Assembly: GCA_052139835.1 (NCBI GenBank)
Contig: JBKQVT010000093.1
Coordinates: 1-53,514, forward strand
From: JBKQVT01 sp052139835
GTDB taxonomy: Bacteria > Planctomycetota > Planctomycetia > Pirellulales > Thermoguttaceae
Direction: 5' to 3'
Length of the DNA stretch: 53,514 nucleotides
Shown here: in pieces, positions 8,542 to 17,510 of the stretch
How positions within the stretch are numbered: the first letter of the stretch is position 1
Layout: every line of letters starts with the position of its first letter
The notes under the pieces: generated by a model
Database searches by the model: none
What the model saw: the letters and a program-made list of their open reading frames with translations, nothing else
Told to the model about the DNA's origin: nothing
Program-made: the position numbers and the translations under genes

Positions 8542-11500
8542 TCACGCGATAATGATTGTCTGGAAGCTGGAATGCGGTGGACCGATTGAGATGAACTGGT
8601 CCACGGGCTCCCACTTCTGCCACCATGCGGCTTTCGACGAGTAGCAGTTGCCAAGGTTCGGGCCGTAAATACCCGGGTCCATACCAACCCCCCGCCTCGC
8701 CCATTCCGCACAGTTATTGGTCGCCGCGCTATAGTGCCGCGGGCTCGCGCAACCGGGGCCGTACGTGGTTAGTTCATGCGTGACCCAATTCTCCACGGCC
8801 TGCGTGTAGAGAGCCGGAATGACGACGCGCGAATCGACGAAAACGCTGTTGCATGTGTCGCTCGTGTCGGGGGTGCACGGCTCGACCGCTCCCACGACGT
8901 AGATTGCACTCGCCAGCCTACCCCAAATTGAGACAACATCAGGCTCGAATCCTGCCGTCGTGCCGTCGGGCATCTTCAGATAGACGTGTGCCCAACCCGA
9001 GGCACGCTGGCAGTACTCGATCCCCGTCTTGACCCAAGGCGATGCCCCGACACCGACTACGCCGGTCGCGGACACCACCCCAGCCGGATCGGCCATCGGG
9101 CTGAAGCCGGCGCCGGCGGCGACGCCGGGCTCCGTCGGGCCCATCTCCACCGTGAAGGAAATCGTGTCGAACACGGAGCAAGCGGAGCTGTTGGGATCGA
9201 CCGAGACCCAGAGCGTGTTGCTGTAATTGCCGGACGATGGCACCGCGTCATACAGGACATTGCCGTCGGCGTCCGGAGTGAGCTGCACGCCGCCGGTCTG
9301 CGCCGTCCAGAACGCCAGCCCGGGGACGTTCGGCAACACCACGTGCCAGTCGCCGCCGGCTGCCAACGCCGGGTCCACCGTCGCAGTGAGGTCCAACTCC
9401 ACGCACGTGCCATCGTAGGAGAGCGTGAAGGCGCTCGACGTGTCGCCCGGCGAGGTGATGCTCACCGTGGGATTGGGCGTGGCCGGCTCGATGAGCCCCG
9501 CGGCGGCGCCCCCCACGATCTCCATGGTGGCCGGGCCGCTGTGCGCCACCGAGTCATCGGTGACGTTCGCGGCGAAGTTCAGGTCGCCGGTCCCGTCGCC
9601 CAGGTAAGTCTGCACGGTGAACGTTTGGCTGGTCTGGCTGGACGATATGGCCAATTGCCCGCTCGCCGGGGTGTAGTCGGTCCAGGCCGTCGCCACGCCA
9701 CCCAACCCTCCGTAAGACGTCCCATCCTGCGTCTGGTAGTCCAGTATAGCCGATCCCCCGCTGGAGGCCCAGGGCGAGTAGGCCACGCTCACCCTGAACG
9801 TTTCCGTGTCGCCCTCGCCGGCCACGGCGTCGCCGATGGCCACCTTCGGCCGGTCGTCCACCAGCGTAAAGACCAGTGGCGCGGAACTGGCGTCGAAGCT
9901 GATCGGGCCGTTCGAAGTAGTCCCCGGTGGCCCATAGCTGCTCCAGGGCCCAAGGAACCCGCCCGTGGCCGCAATGACCACCGTCGTGTCGCCGAAACGC
10001 CCCGGGACCTCGTGGGGGGTGACGTCCAACGTCGCGGAGGTCGCGCCGTCTTCAGAGAAGCCCACGCCCAGCATCGTGCCGCCGAACGAGTCCGAGAGCG
10101 TAACGCCGGCCGGCGAGCCGTCCAGCGCCAGGGTGTAATCGGTCCCCAACACCGCCGTCCCGGCCGCCAGGAACCACACCCAACAGGGCTCACTCTCGGG
10201 CTGCTGGCTGATCGAGACGGTAAACTGGCCCGGGGTTGGGCTGTCCAGCATGATGGGCTGCGACGCGCCACCGACGGTTTCCCTGATCGCCCCGGCCGCC
10301 GACGCAGCGAGCACCGCGGTTCCATTCTGGCCGTCCGGCGCGTATCCTACGCCGCTGCACACGTTCACCGTTGCGTACTGCGAGAACATATTCCAGGAAG
10401 GAGTGATCGTCGCGTCCGCGGTCTGTTGGCCATCAATAAAGTTCACACTGCCGCCGCCGTAGTTGACGGTCAGCGGGCCGGAGGTATCGGTCCGCGTGAA
10501 TTCGACGGTGCCGGCTGATGAACCCCACGTCATGGGCGTGTCAACAGCCACACTGACGGTGCCAAAGGTCGCGCTGGCGTGCGGATAAACGCTGCTGATT
10601 TGGTACTCGCCGCTCTGGGAGAGCGTGAGCGTCACCGTGCGGTTTCCCGCCGAGTAGGCCACGTCGGCGGTTGAGAGGGGAATTGTGGCCGACGCCGCCC
10701 CCGCCCGGATGATCACGTCGCCGGAGAGCAATTGGTAATCCTGGCCGTTGGTCGAGCCGCTCGTGTAGAAGACCATCAGCGGTTCGTCCGTCACAACGCT
10801 GCGCGTGACGCTGAACGTACCCAAGGCCCCTTCCCCTGTCCCCGTCCCCGCACCGGTGCTCTGGATGCTCACCGTGGGTGGGCCGACGCCGTCGTGTTCG
10901 ATGGTCACTGTCGCATTCGGATAATCGCTGTCGACGCTGTAATTGTCGTCGGAACTGAGGGCGACCACCACGTCAACACCGCCGCCAACCGTCCCCGTGT
11001 GTATCGGCTCGACGGGGATCGTGACCGCGCCGTTGCCCGCGGCAAACGTCGCGCTGCCCGCGAGCGTCACGTAATCGGTCCCCGCCTGCGCGGTGCCGGT
11101 CACCGCGTAATCGGCGGTCAACGGCTGGCTCGTGTCGCCGCTGCGGTAGAGTGTGAAGTCGCCGTCCGATCCCGACGCCTCCGATGCCGTGGGGGTGTCG
11201 GCAAAGATTGATACCTCCGGCAGGTTGTCCGTCGGCCCGGTGACGGTGCTGCCCGACCCGGCGCAGACCGAGACGGAGGCGATCATGGTCGGGGCGACGG
11301 TAATCGTGCTGACGCCGGGGGAATAGACGTAAACGCTCGGGCCCGGCGAGAAGGGGTAGAGGATGGAGTTGGCGGCCACGTCGATCTCGCCGGTTGTGGA
11401 ATCCTGCGTGACCGTCACGCTATTGCCCCCGCCGCCGCCGAGAAGGACATAGACGTTGCCGTCATTTGGGTTCTGGTACACAGCGCTAAGGCCACCCATG

Positions 11501-14500
11501 TCCAGCGCACCGCCTACGACCACGAGATCTGACTTCTGGCTCAGTGCGCTTGCGGCCCCAACCTCAAGGGCGCCGCTGCTAAGGGTCGTGTCGCCGCTGT
11601 AGGTGTTCGTGCCGGAGAGGACGACCGTCGCGCCGCCCGTGCCCGTCAAGGCCAGCCCGACCGTCCCGCCGGTGTCGCCGTCTTGGATGGTGCCGACAAA
11701 AGTTAACGTTTCGGCGTTCGGGTCGTCGACGGTCAGCGTCGCCGATGTGCCGGCCGCCGAGTTCTCGACCACGCCCCCGACACCATCCGAGTCCGATAGC
11801 GTGGAAACCGTCACGTCCTGGCCGTTGAGGTCAAAGACGCCGCCACTGTTGACCATCACCGGGCCAAAGTCCCAGCCGGCATCGCTGCCGCTGGGATCGT
11901 CGGCGTCGGCGGCGGTGTCGCTGGCCGCAACGGAGGCGGAGTCGGTCGAGTCGTCCGCGGCGGCTGACGCGGCCGCGGTGGCGCTGTCGCCGATGCCCAG
12001 GAAGTCGCGGAGCGAAGCCAGGGGGGCGGGGGCCGCGGTTTCGGCCGCGGAGGCCGTTGTGGTGCCAGCGCTGGCCGCGGGAGAGGCGGGCGCTGCGGTT
12101 TGCGTGCCCGCGGAACCCGACACGTCACTGCTGGACAAGCCAGCAGTGGCACCCGCGCTCTGCGTGGCGGCACCCGCGCCGACGGTTGCGCCCGGAAGGT
12201 TCCCGATGTCGCTGGACGAATCTTGAGACTCGTACTGGCCGGCCACGGAAACGCTCACCGGGTCGGTCGAACCGATCGTGCCGATGCCCCCCAGGCCGGC
12301 GGAAACCAAGGGCTGACCATCGCACATCCAGTACGTTGTCGGCCCGCCGTCACACTCCGGCACCCCCGCCGCGTTGATCGTCGCCGTCTGGCCCGCCGAC
12401 GCGGAGGAGACCGCAAAACTCAGCGTGCCGAGGTAGAGTTGGTCGTACAGGCTGCCGTCGATCGTGACGTAGCTCACCAGGCCGTTGGGGTTCTGCGAGG
12501 TAGCAGTGACGTAAGGGAAGGCGGCGGAATTCGGGTTGACGGTCGTGATCATGTTGTTGATCACGTAGAACTCGTCCTCGATCGGCGCCGGGCCGCCCAC
12601 GCCGACGTCCATGCCGCCGTTGGCGTTGGCCACCTGCTGGCCGTCGCCGCTGTACTGGTGGAAATCCGTGTTGTTCGCCGCCGCCGAGAGGTCGCCCGGT
12701 AAGGCGTCGGCGCCCTCGGCGCTGTTGTAGAACTGCAACGCCGCCCAAGCCAGGCCGACATCCAGGTAGGGAAACAAGTTTCCCACGCCGCGCTGCTGGT
12801 AGTCCGTCACGCTGCCCTGGGCCGTCGGGCTGGCGCACGTCTGGTACGTCGGGTCGTAGCTCGCCGGCCCGTAGTAATCCCAGGTCTTGTTCCGATAGGT
12901 GGTCGTCAGATACGTGCTCGTGTTGTAGGCCGCCTCCCAGGCCGCCAGGTCGTTGTTGGCATCGAGGACGTCGGCGTAGATGTTCATGTTGACCGTGGCG
13001 CCGTCGGCGGGAATCGCGTCGGCCGAGTTCACCGTCACCGTCTTGCCGTCCGGGCTGATGGTATACGCGCCGGTGTAGTTGTCGTCGGCATCATAGTTGA
13101 GGTCGTTCCCGTTGGAGTCGGTCACGCTGGTTGCCTGGAGGTCATAGAGCAGCTCAGTCGGGCCGGCCACGGGGGTGTCCTCCGTATCGCCGCCGCCGCC
13201 GGTCTGCTGGATCGAGAGGCCGCTGCCGCCGCCGGTGTCGTCGCTGTCTTGGGTGTTCTGGCTGGGGAGTGTAAGCAGTCCGGTCAAGTCCACAGTGCCG
13301 CTGCGGCCGACGCTGATTTGCCCGCTGGAAGACAGGGCGGGGCTTCCATCCAGGGCGAGCGTGCCGCTGGCGATTACCGTGCCGCCGGTGAACGTGTTGC
13401 CGCCCGAGAGCGTGACCGTGCCGCCGCCGGCGACGACCACGTTGCCGCTGCCGCTGATCGCGCCGGTGTAGGGGGCCGGGTTGTCCGAGCGGTCGAAAAT
13501 CAGGCTGCCGTTGTCAACGATGCCGTCGCCGGCATCGGCATTGATGGAGCCGGCGGTACCGCCGCTGCCGATTTGTAGCGTGCTGCCCTGGTCGATGGTG
13601 GTCCCGCCGGTGTAGGCACTGGTGGCCGTGAGCACGAGCGTGCCGGGCCCGGTGACGAAGAGCCCGTTGCCGCCCGCCACCACCGCGCTGATCGTCGTCG
13701 TGCCGGTCTCGACGTCGACGGCCGAGGTGGTTAGCGTGTCGCCTGCCGCGGCGCCCTGGATCGTGCAGCCGCCGCCGGTGAAGGTGATCGAATCGGCAGA
13801 CACCGCGCTGGAAAGCGTGATGGTCGTATCGCTGCCGCTGATGACGGCATCGGAACCATCGATCCACGGGACGGCCGGGCCGCCGCTGCCGCCCAACTGC
13901 CACGCGGCCGTCGCCCAGGTGGGGTTGCTGCTGGCATCGCAGAAGAGGGAGGCCGGGCCGACCAGCGCCCGCCCGGCGCTAACGGACAGGGCCCCGCCGG
14001 CCGGCGCTGCCGCGGTCGCGGCGAAATCGAGCACGCCGGCCGTGACCTCGGTCCCGCCGGCGTAGGTGTTCGCCCCGGCCAGCGTCAGTGCGCCCGCGCC
14101 GTCGACGATCAGCCCGCCGCTGCCGGTGAACGGGGCGGCGATGGTCGCCGCGCAGCCCGCGGCCACGTCAATTTGGGTCCCCGTCGTCTCCGCGGTCAGG
14201 CTGGCGTTTCCATCGTATGGGCTGAGGAGGTATCCGCCCGATTGGAACTGGATCATCGCCGCATCGACGGCCCCGGCCACGGTGACGTTTCCCGCCGTGC
14301 TTGCGAAGACCGCCGTATCGCCTGCGGCCCAGGCTACGTCGCTTGTGCCGTCGAACCAGTTGGAGGTGGCTGTGTCCCAGGTGCCGGTTCCGCCTGACGG
14401 CCCGCTGGCGGGCCCTGTATGCCCCGGGTCCCAGAGCAGCGTGACGCCTGAGAGAAGGCATCTCGGCTCCAGAAACTCGCAGGTCAACGGGCGGCCCTCT

Positions 14501-14589
14501 CGCGGTTGGGTGTGCGGTCTCCTGCCCCTTCGGCGGACGAAACCGAGGCTGGCGAGCCTGTTGGCCCAGAACCGGACTGGTTTTCCCAC
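8542..14589 (-). CDS. Giant surface protein: LEPR-XLL motif, beta-strand repeats, Calx-beta repeats, permuted papain-like C-terminus
   Basis: The best start I see is GTG 14587-14589 with AGGG about 9 bases upstream, giving 2015 residues; the 5' boundary is uncertain. The N-terminus is basic and carries LEPRCLL at residues 40-46, the planctomycete LEPR-XLL signature. Next come several autotransporter-associated beta-strand repeats (TLAGANTYAGGTEV-type motifs), a segment of unknown fold with a Trp/Tyr-rich core, and an Ala/Ser/Thr-rich linker containing a dispersed repeat at 12133-12152. One more beta-strand repeat, Calx-beta domains and the VLPNVPGL module (about 9310-9340) follow. The last 165 residues contain His1868 (SGWAHVYL) and Cys1960 (TNNCAEWA). 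His before Cys is the order of permuted papain/NlpC-LRAT folds, so an amidase or transferase activity is possible. Probably exported and wall-associated. Confidence 0.75.
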   Translation of the reverse strand: MGKPVRFWANRLASLGFVRRRGRRPHTQPREGRPLTCEFLEPRCLLSGVTLLWDPGHTGPASGPSGGTGTWDTATSNWFDGTSDVAWAAGDTAVFASTAGNVTVAGAVDAAMIQFQSGGYLLSPYDGNASLTAETTGTQIDVAAGCAATIAAPFTGSGGLIVDGAGALTLAGANTYAGGTEVTAGVLDFAATAAAPAGGALSVSAGRALVGPASLFCDASSNPTWATAAWQLGGSGGPAVPWIDGSDAVISGSDTTITLSSAVSADSITFTGGGCTIQGAAAGDTLTTSAVDVETGTTTISAVVAGGNGLFVTGPGTLVLTATSAYTGGTTIDQGSTLQIGSGGTAGSINADAGDGIVDNGSLIFDRSDNPAPYTGAISGSGNVVVAGGGTVTLSGGNTFTGGTVIASGTLALDGSPALSSSGQISVGRSGTVDLTGLLTLPSQNTQDSDDTGGGSGLSIQQTGGGGDTEDTPVAGPTELLYDLQATSVTDSNGNDLNYDADDNYTGAYTISPDGKTVTVNSADAIPADGATVNMNIYADVLDANNDLAAWEAAYNTSTYLTTTYRNKTWDYYGPASYDPTYQTCASPTAQGSVTDYQQRGVGNLFPYLDVGLAWAALQFYNSAEGADALPGDLSAAANNTDFHQYSGDGQQVANANGGMDVGVGGPAPIEDEFYVINNMITTVNPNSAAFPYVTATSQNPNGLVSYVTIDGSLYDQLYLGTLSFAVSSASAGQTATINAAGVPECDGGPTTYWMCDGQPLVSAGLGGIGTIGSTDPVSVSVAGQYESQDSSSDIGNLPGATVGAGAATQSAGATAGLSSSDVSGSAGTQTAAPASPAASAGTTTASAAETAAPAPLASLRDFLGIGDSATAAASAAADDSTDSASVAASDTAADADDPSGSDAGWDFGPVMVNSGGVFDLNGQDVTVSTLSDSDGVGGVVENSAAGTSATLTVDDPNAETLTFVGTIQDGDTGGTVGLALTGTGGATVVLSGTNTYSGDTTLSSGALEVGAASALSQKSDLVVVGGALDMGGLSAVYQNPNDGNVYVLLGGGGGNSVTVTQDSTTGEIDVAANSILYPFSPGPSVYVYSPGVSTITVAPTMIASVSVCAGSGSTVTGPTDNLPEVSIFADTPTASEASGSDGDFTLYRSGDTSQPLTADYAVTGTAQAGTDYVTLAGSATFAAGNGAVTIPVEPIHTGTVGGGVDVVVALSSDDNYSVDSDYPNATVTIEHDGVGPPTVSIQSTGAGTGTGEGALGTFSVTRSVVTDEPLMVFYTSGSTNGQDYQLLSGDVIIRAGAASATIPLSTADVAYSAGNRTVTLTLSQSGEYQISSVYPHASATFGTVSVAVDTPMTWGSSAGTVEFTRTDTSGPLTVNYGGGSVNFIDGQQTADATITPSWNMFSQYATVNVCSGVGYAPDGQNGTAVLAASAAGAIRETVGGASQPIMLDSPTPGQFTVSISQQPESEPCWVWFLAAGTAVLGTDYTLALDGSPAGVTLSDSFGGTMLGVGFSEDGATSATLDVTPHEVPGRFGDTTVVIAATGGFLGPWSSYGPPGTTSNGPISFDASSAPLVFTLVDDRPKVAIGDAVAGEGDTETFRVSVAYSPWASSGGSAILDYQTQDGTSYGGLGGVATAWTDYTPASGQLAISSSQTSQTFTVQTYLGDGTGDLNFAANVTDDSVAHSGPATMEIVGGAAAGLIEPATPNPTVSITSPGDTSSAFTLSYDGTCVELDLTATVDPALAAGGDWHVVLPNVPGLAFWTAQTGGVQLTPDADGNVLYDAVPSSGNYSNTLWVSVDPNSSACSVFDTISFTVEMGPTEPGVAAGAGFSPMADPAGVVSATGVVGVGASPWVKTGIEYCQRASGWAHVYLKMPDGTTAGFEPDVVSIWGRLASAIYVVGAVEPCTPDTSDTCNSVFVDSRVVIPALYTQAVENWVTHELTTYGPGCASPRHYSAATNNCAEWARRGVGMDPGIYGPNLGNCYSSKAAWWQKWEPVDQFISIGPPHSSFQTIIIA
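12124..12152. repeat. Dispersed palindromic element, translated in frame
   Basis: Positions 12133-12152 are the same 20 bases as the right arm of the inverted repeat at 34716-34735 (GGACAAGCCAGCAGTGGCAC). Here ACTGCTGG and CCAGCAGT form a smaller hairpin around ACAAG. It lies inside the Ala/Ser-rich linker of the giant surface protein and encodes ATAGLSSSD on the minus strand, without breaking the frame. Insertion into a tolerant linker is the simplest reading. Confidence 0.8.
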
Positions 14590-14672
14590 GGCGGGTGTCC
14601 CTGGCAGAATGTTGAAGTGCCCGCCAAAGGTATGGGCCTGATCCCGCCAAGCTAGCAGAAGCTTCTGCTTTG

Positions 14673-17480
14673 TCAAGAGGGGCCACGGAGCCTCGGGCGC
14701 CGCAGCAGCCGCCACGACCATGCCGCCAGGCCGGCGGCGGCAAGAAGGCCCAGAGTCGCCGGCTCGGGCACGGGCTGGAACGAGAAATCGCTCTCCGCGG
14801 GCAGCACGGCCGCCCCGGCGCCGCTGGCGATCGACAAGCCGGGCGCGGCCGGCGCGAGAGTCGCCCCGACCGTATCGGCGAAATCCGTGCTCACGTCGGG
14901 ACTCGACGCCGGCGCCGTCGTATCGGGCAAGGGAATACTGAGCAGGCCGCACAAGTTGATCTGGCCCGCGCGGCCGACGCTGATGAGCGACTCCGACGGC
15001 AGGGCGCCGGGATCGGCCACCACGAGCGTGCCGCCGCTGACCGTCGTTGGGCCGGTGTAGGCGTTGGTGCCGGTCAGCGTCAGTACGCCGGTGCCGGTCT
15101 TCACCAGCGAGAGCGTCGCGGCGGCGACCGCGGCGGTTCCGGAGTTGGTGATCAAGCCGGCGAAGGTGCTGCTGGCGTTGTTGGCGCCGACGGTCAGGGT
15201 TGTTGCACAAGTGCCGGAATTATCGACGCTGCCGCTGCCCGACAGTCCGTTGATCGTCGCGCTGTTGCCAGCCAGGTCCAGCAGGCCGGAGACGGCGACA
15301 TTGCCTTTGCCGGGGCCGCTGGGAATGGCCCCCGCGACGCCGAGTTGCAGGGTGCCGCCGCTGATCGTGGTATTGCCGTTGTAGTCATTGGCGCCGGCCA
15401 GGACCACGGTTCCGGGCCCTGCGTTGCCGACAACCAGGGCGTTGGCGCCGGTGAGGGCGTCGTTGCCCGGCAGGATGAGCGTGCCCCCGCCGCCGCCCAG
15501 CTTGTAGGTGGATACGGTCGGCGTCAGCGTGCCGGTGTAGGTGGTCGTGGCGGCAGCCCCGAGCGACAGGCTGGGAAAGCCGACCATGGAGATCGTTTCG
15601 CTGCTGCTGATGGCGGTCAGGGCCAGCGCGCCTCCCGAGGCGGTGTTAAGCTTGCCGCTTGCCAGCCAGAGGGAAACCGTGTTGTAGGCCCCGGCGACGT
15701 TCAAGGCGCCGCCGCTGTTGAGGATCACGTTCCCCGTGCCCGCGGGAATGGCGGCAACCGAGCTGAAGACGAGGTTGCCGGCGTTGATGATCGTGTTGCC
15801 GCCGTAGTTATTGGCACCGCTGAGGGTGAGGGTGCCTGAAGTGCTCTTTACCAGGGAGCCGCCGCCCAGATTCGCGCTGATGGCGCCGCTGGCGGCGAGG
15901 AACGCCGTCGCGGAAAGGCTGCCGTCGGCAAGGGCGCCGCTTTGCAGCGTCACCGTGCCTGCCGAGGCCAAATTGCCGCCCAGGTCGAGCGTTCCGCCGC
16001 TGATGGTGACATTGGAGGCGGCGGGCAATGCGCCGGCGGCGCCCAGCAGGAGCGTGCCGCCGTTGATAAACGTCTGGCCGCCGTAGCTGTTGGCGGAGTT
16101 GGCCAGCGTGACGGTTCCGCCGCCGTCGATGGCGAAGCTGCCCGTGCTGCCGGCAAGGGCCCCGTTGAGCGTGGTGTTTCCCGTCCCTTCCACCAGCAGC
16201 AGGTTGCCGGCGGCGCCGCTTCCCAGGTCGATGGAACCGTTGACGTTCAGCCCGCCGGCGCCGACGGCCCAGCGTTGGGAAGTTCTCAGGGCGACGGGAC
16301 AGTTGATGTTCTGGGCGCTGTTGCTTTGATTGGTGATGCCGGCCTCGCCGATCGTCAACAGATCGGTGCCGGTGAGGGTGAAGGCGTTGGCGCCCGACGC
16401 ATTGGCGAAGGTGATCGAGGTGACGGTCTGGCTGCCGTCGAGGCTGACGGTGTATTGCGAGGTCGTGGCGCCGTTGAAGAGCACCGAGGCGCAGGTGGCC
16501 ACCGAGCCCGAACTCATCACGTCGGCGGGCACGCTGGTGGAAGCCCCGGCGGTGGTCGACCAACTGGTGCTGTTGGCCCAACTGCCCGTGCCGGAGCCGC
16601 TGCCGGTCCACTGGGCGGTCACCGGAGTGACGACGTAGGGCAAGTAGCCGCTCTGTCCCATGTAGCTGTCCAGCGTGGGCAGCGACAGCGAGGTGAAGGT
16701 GTCAATGCTGCCCTGACCCGTGTCGAGCAGATAATGGGCGCCGGCCAGATACAATTGACCGCCGTAGACGAGGAAGGTGGGGCTGCCCGAATCGCCGCCC
16801 TGAACGATGGCCTGGTTGGGCGTGGACGTGTTGTAGCCGAGGTACATGTACTGCGAGGAATCGCCGCCGAACTGGCCGTTTTGGGTGCCTGTCGACAGCA
16901 GGAGTTGCCCGGCGGCGGTGATGGTGCTGGCGCCGATCCAGGGCACGTTCGGGGAGACGTTGAAGTTGTAGCCGTACAGCAACACGGTATCGCCGACGTA
17001 GGCGCTGGGAGAATAGCCCTGAAAGAGAATGGAGTAGTAGCAGACGTTGGCGCTGGCGGGGATGGGGGCCGCAAGGGTCCCCACGACCATGTCGTTGGTA
17101 TAACCGGCGTGGGTGCCCTGCAACGATGCAACAGTATCGCTGATTGTCCCTCCCGTCGAAGAGCTGAAGGTGAGGGTCGCGCCGACGGCGGGATGATAGT
17201 GATTGGCGAGAAGAACCTGGTCGGGTCCCAACAGGGCGACGCCCATGGTGGGCTCGGAGTTGACCCAGCCCACGCCCGACCAGTCGTATCCTGCGCCGAG
17301 AAACGAGGGGTTGCTGTTCGCCACCGGAGAGGTGGGGAAGCCGGAGGCGAAGCGATTGTTTCCGGCGTTGCTACCGCCGTTGATCGTCAGGGCCAGAGCG
17401 GGCGTCGGCAGCACGGCCAGCAACGCCACGCACGTGGCCAGCCGGGCCCGACGGCAGCGACAAGTCTTCAGCTCGGCCAC
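14673..17480 (-). CDS. Secreted trypsin-like serine protease with beta-strand repeats and PEP-CTERM anchor
   Basis: Start GTG 17478-17480 has GGAGG eight bases upstream. The product is 935 residues. A signal peptide ends at about ALA30. Residues ~35-290 look like an S1-type protease: VLLANHYHP (His94 or His96), TNDMVVG (Asp130) and VQGGDSGSPTF (Ser231) are in the right order and spacing. About four autotransporter-associated beta-strand repeats follow, with motifs such as TLSGANNYGGNTIINAG. The end (from residue 904) is VPEPATLGLLAAAGLAAWSW plus an Arg-rich tail, a classic PEP-CTERM sorting signal that needs an exosortase encoded elsewhere. It shares the ISVGRxG..L.GLL segment with the giant protein downstream. 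The stop codon of the TPR gene is 30 bp upstream. Likely role: surface protein processing, inferred. Confidence 0.85.
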   Translation of the reverse strand: MAELKTCRCRRARLATCVALLAVLPTPALALTINGGSNAGNNRFASGFPTSPVANSNPSFLGAGYDWSGVGWVNSEPTMGVALLGPDQVLLANHYHPAVGATLTFSSSTGGTISDTVASLQGTHAGYTNDMVVGTLAAPIPASANVCYYSILFQGYSPSAYVGDTVLLYGYNFNVSPNVPWIGASTITAAGQLLLSTGTQNGQFGGDSSQYMYLGYNTSTPNQAIVQGGDSGSPTFLVYGGQLYLAGAHYLLDTGQGSIDTFTSLSLPTLDSYMGQSGYLPYVVTPVTAQWTGSGSGTGSWANSTSWSTTAGASTSVPADVMSSGSVATCASVLFNGATTSQYTVSLDGSQTVTSITFANASGANAFTLTGTDLLTIGEAGITNQSNSAQNINCPVALRTSQRWAVGAGGLNVNGSIDLGSGAAGNLLLVEGTGNTTLNGALAGSTGSFAIDGGGTVTLANSANSYGGQTFINGGTLLLGAAGALPAASNVTISGGTLDLGGNLASAGTVTLQSGALADGSLSATAFLAASGAISANLGGGSLVKSTSGTLTLSGANNYGGNTIINAGNLVFSSVAAIPAGTGNVILNSGGALNVAGAYNTVSLWLASGKLNTASGGALALTAISSSETISMVGFPSLSLGAAATTTYTGTLTPTVSTYKLGGGGGTLILPGNDALTGANALVVGNAGPGTVVLAGANDYNGNTTISGGTLQLGVAGAIPSGPGKGNVAVSGLLDLAGNSATINGLSGSGSVDNSGTCATTLTVGANNASSTFAGLITNSGTAAVAAATLSLVKTGTGVLTLTGTNAYTGPTTVSGGTLVVADPGALPSESLISVGRAGQINLCGLLSIPLPDTTAPASSPDVSTDFADTVGATLAPAAPGLSIASGAGAAVLPAESDFSFQPVPEPATLGLLAAAGLAAWSWRLLRRPRLRGPS

Positions 17481-17510
17481 TTCTTGGACCTCCCCACGTC
17501 GCTACGCCGT

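Noticed and set aside
14590..15210. N-terminal extension of the giant protein frame up to 15210
   Set aside because: The extra residues overlap the protease gene in another frame and are Arg-rich without protein character. The start near LEPRCLL is preferred.
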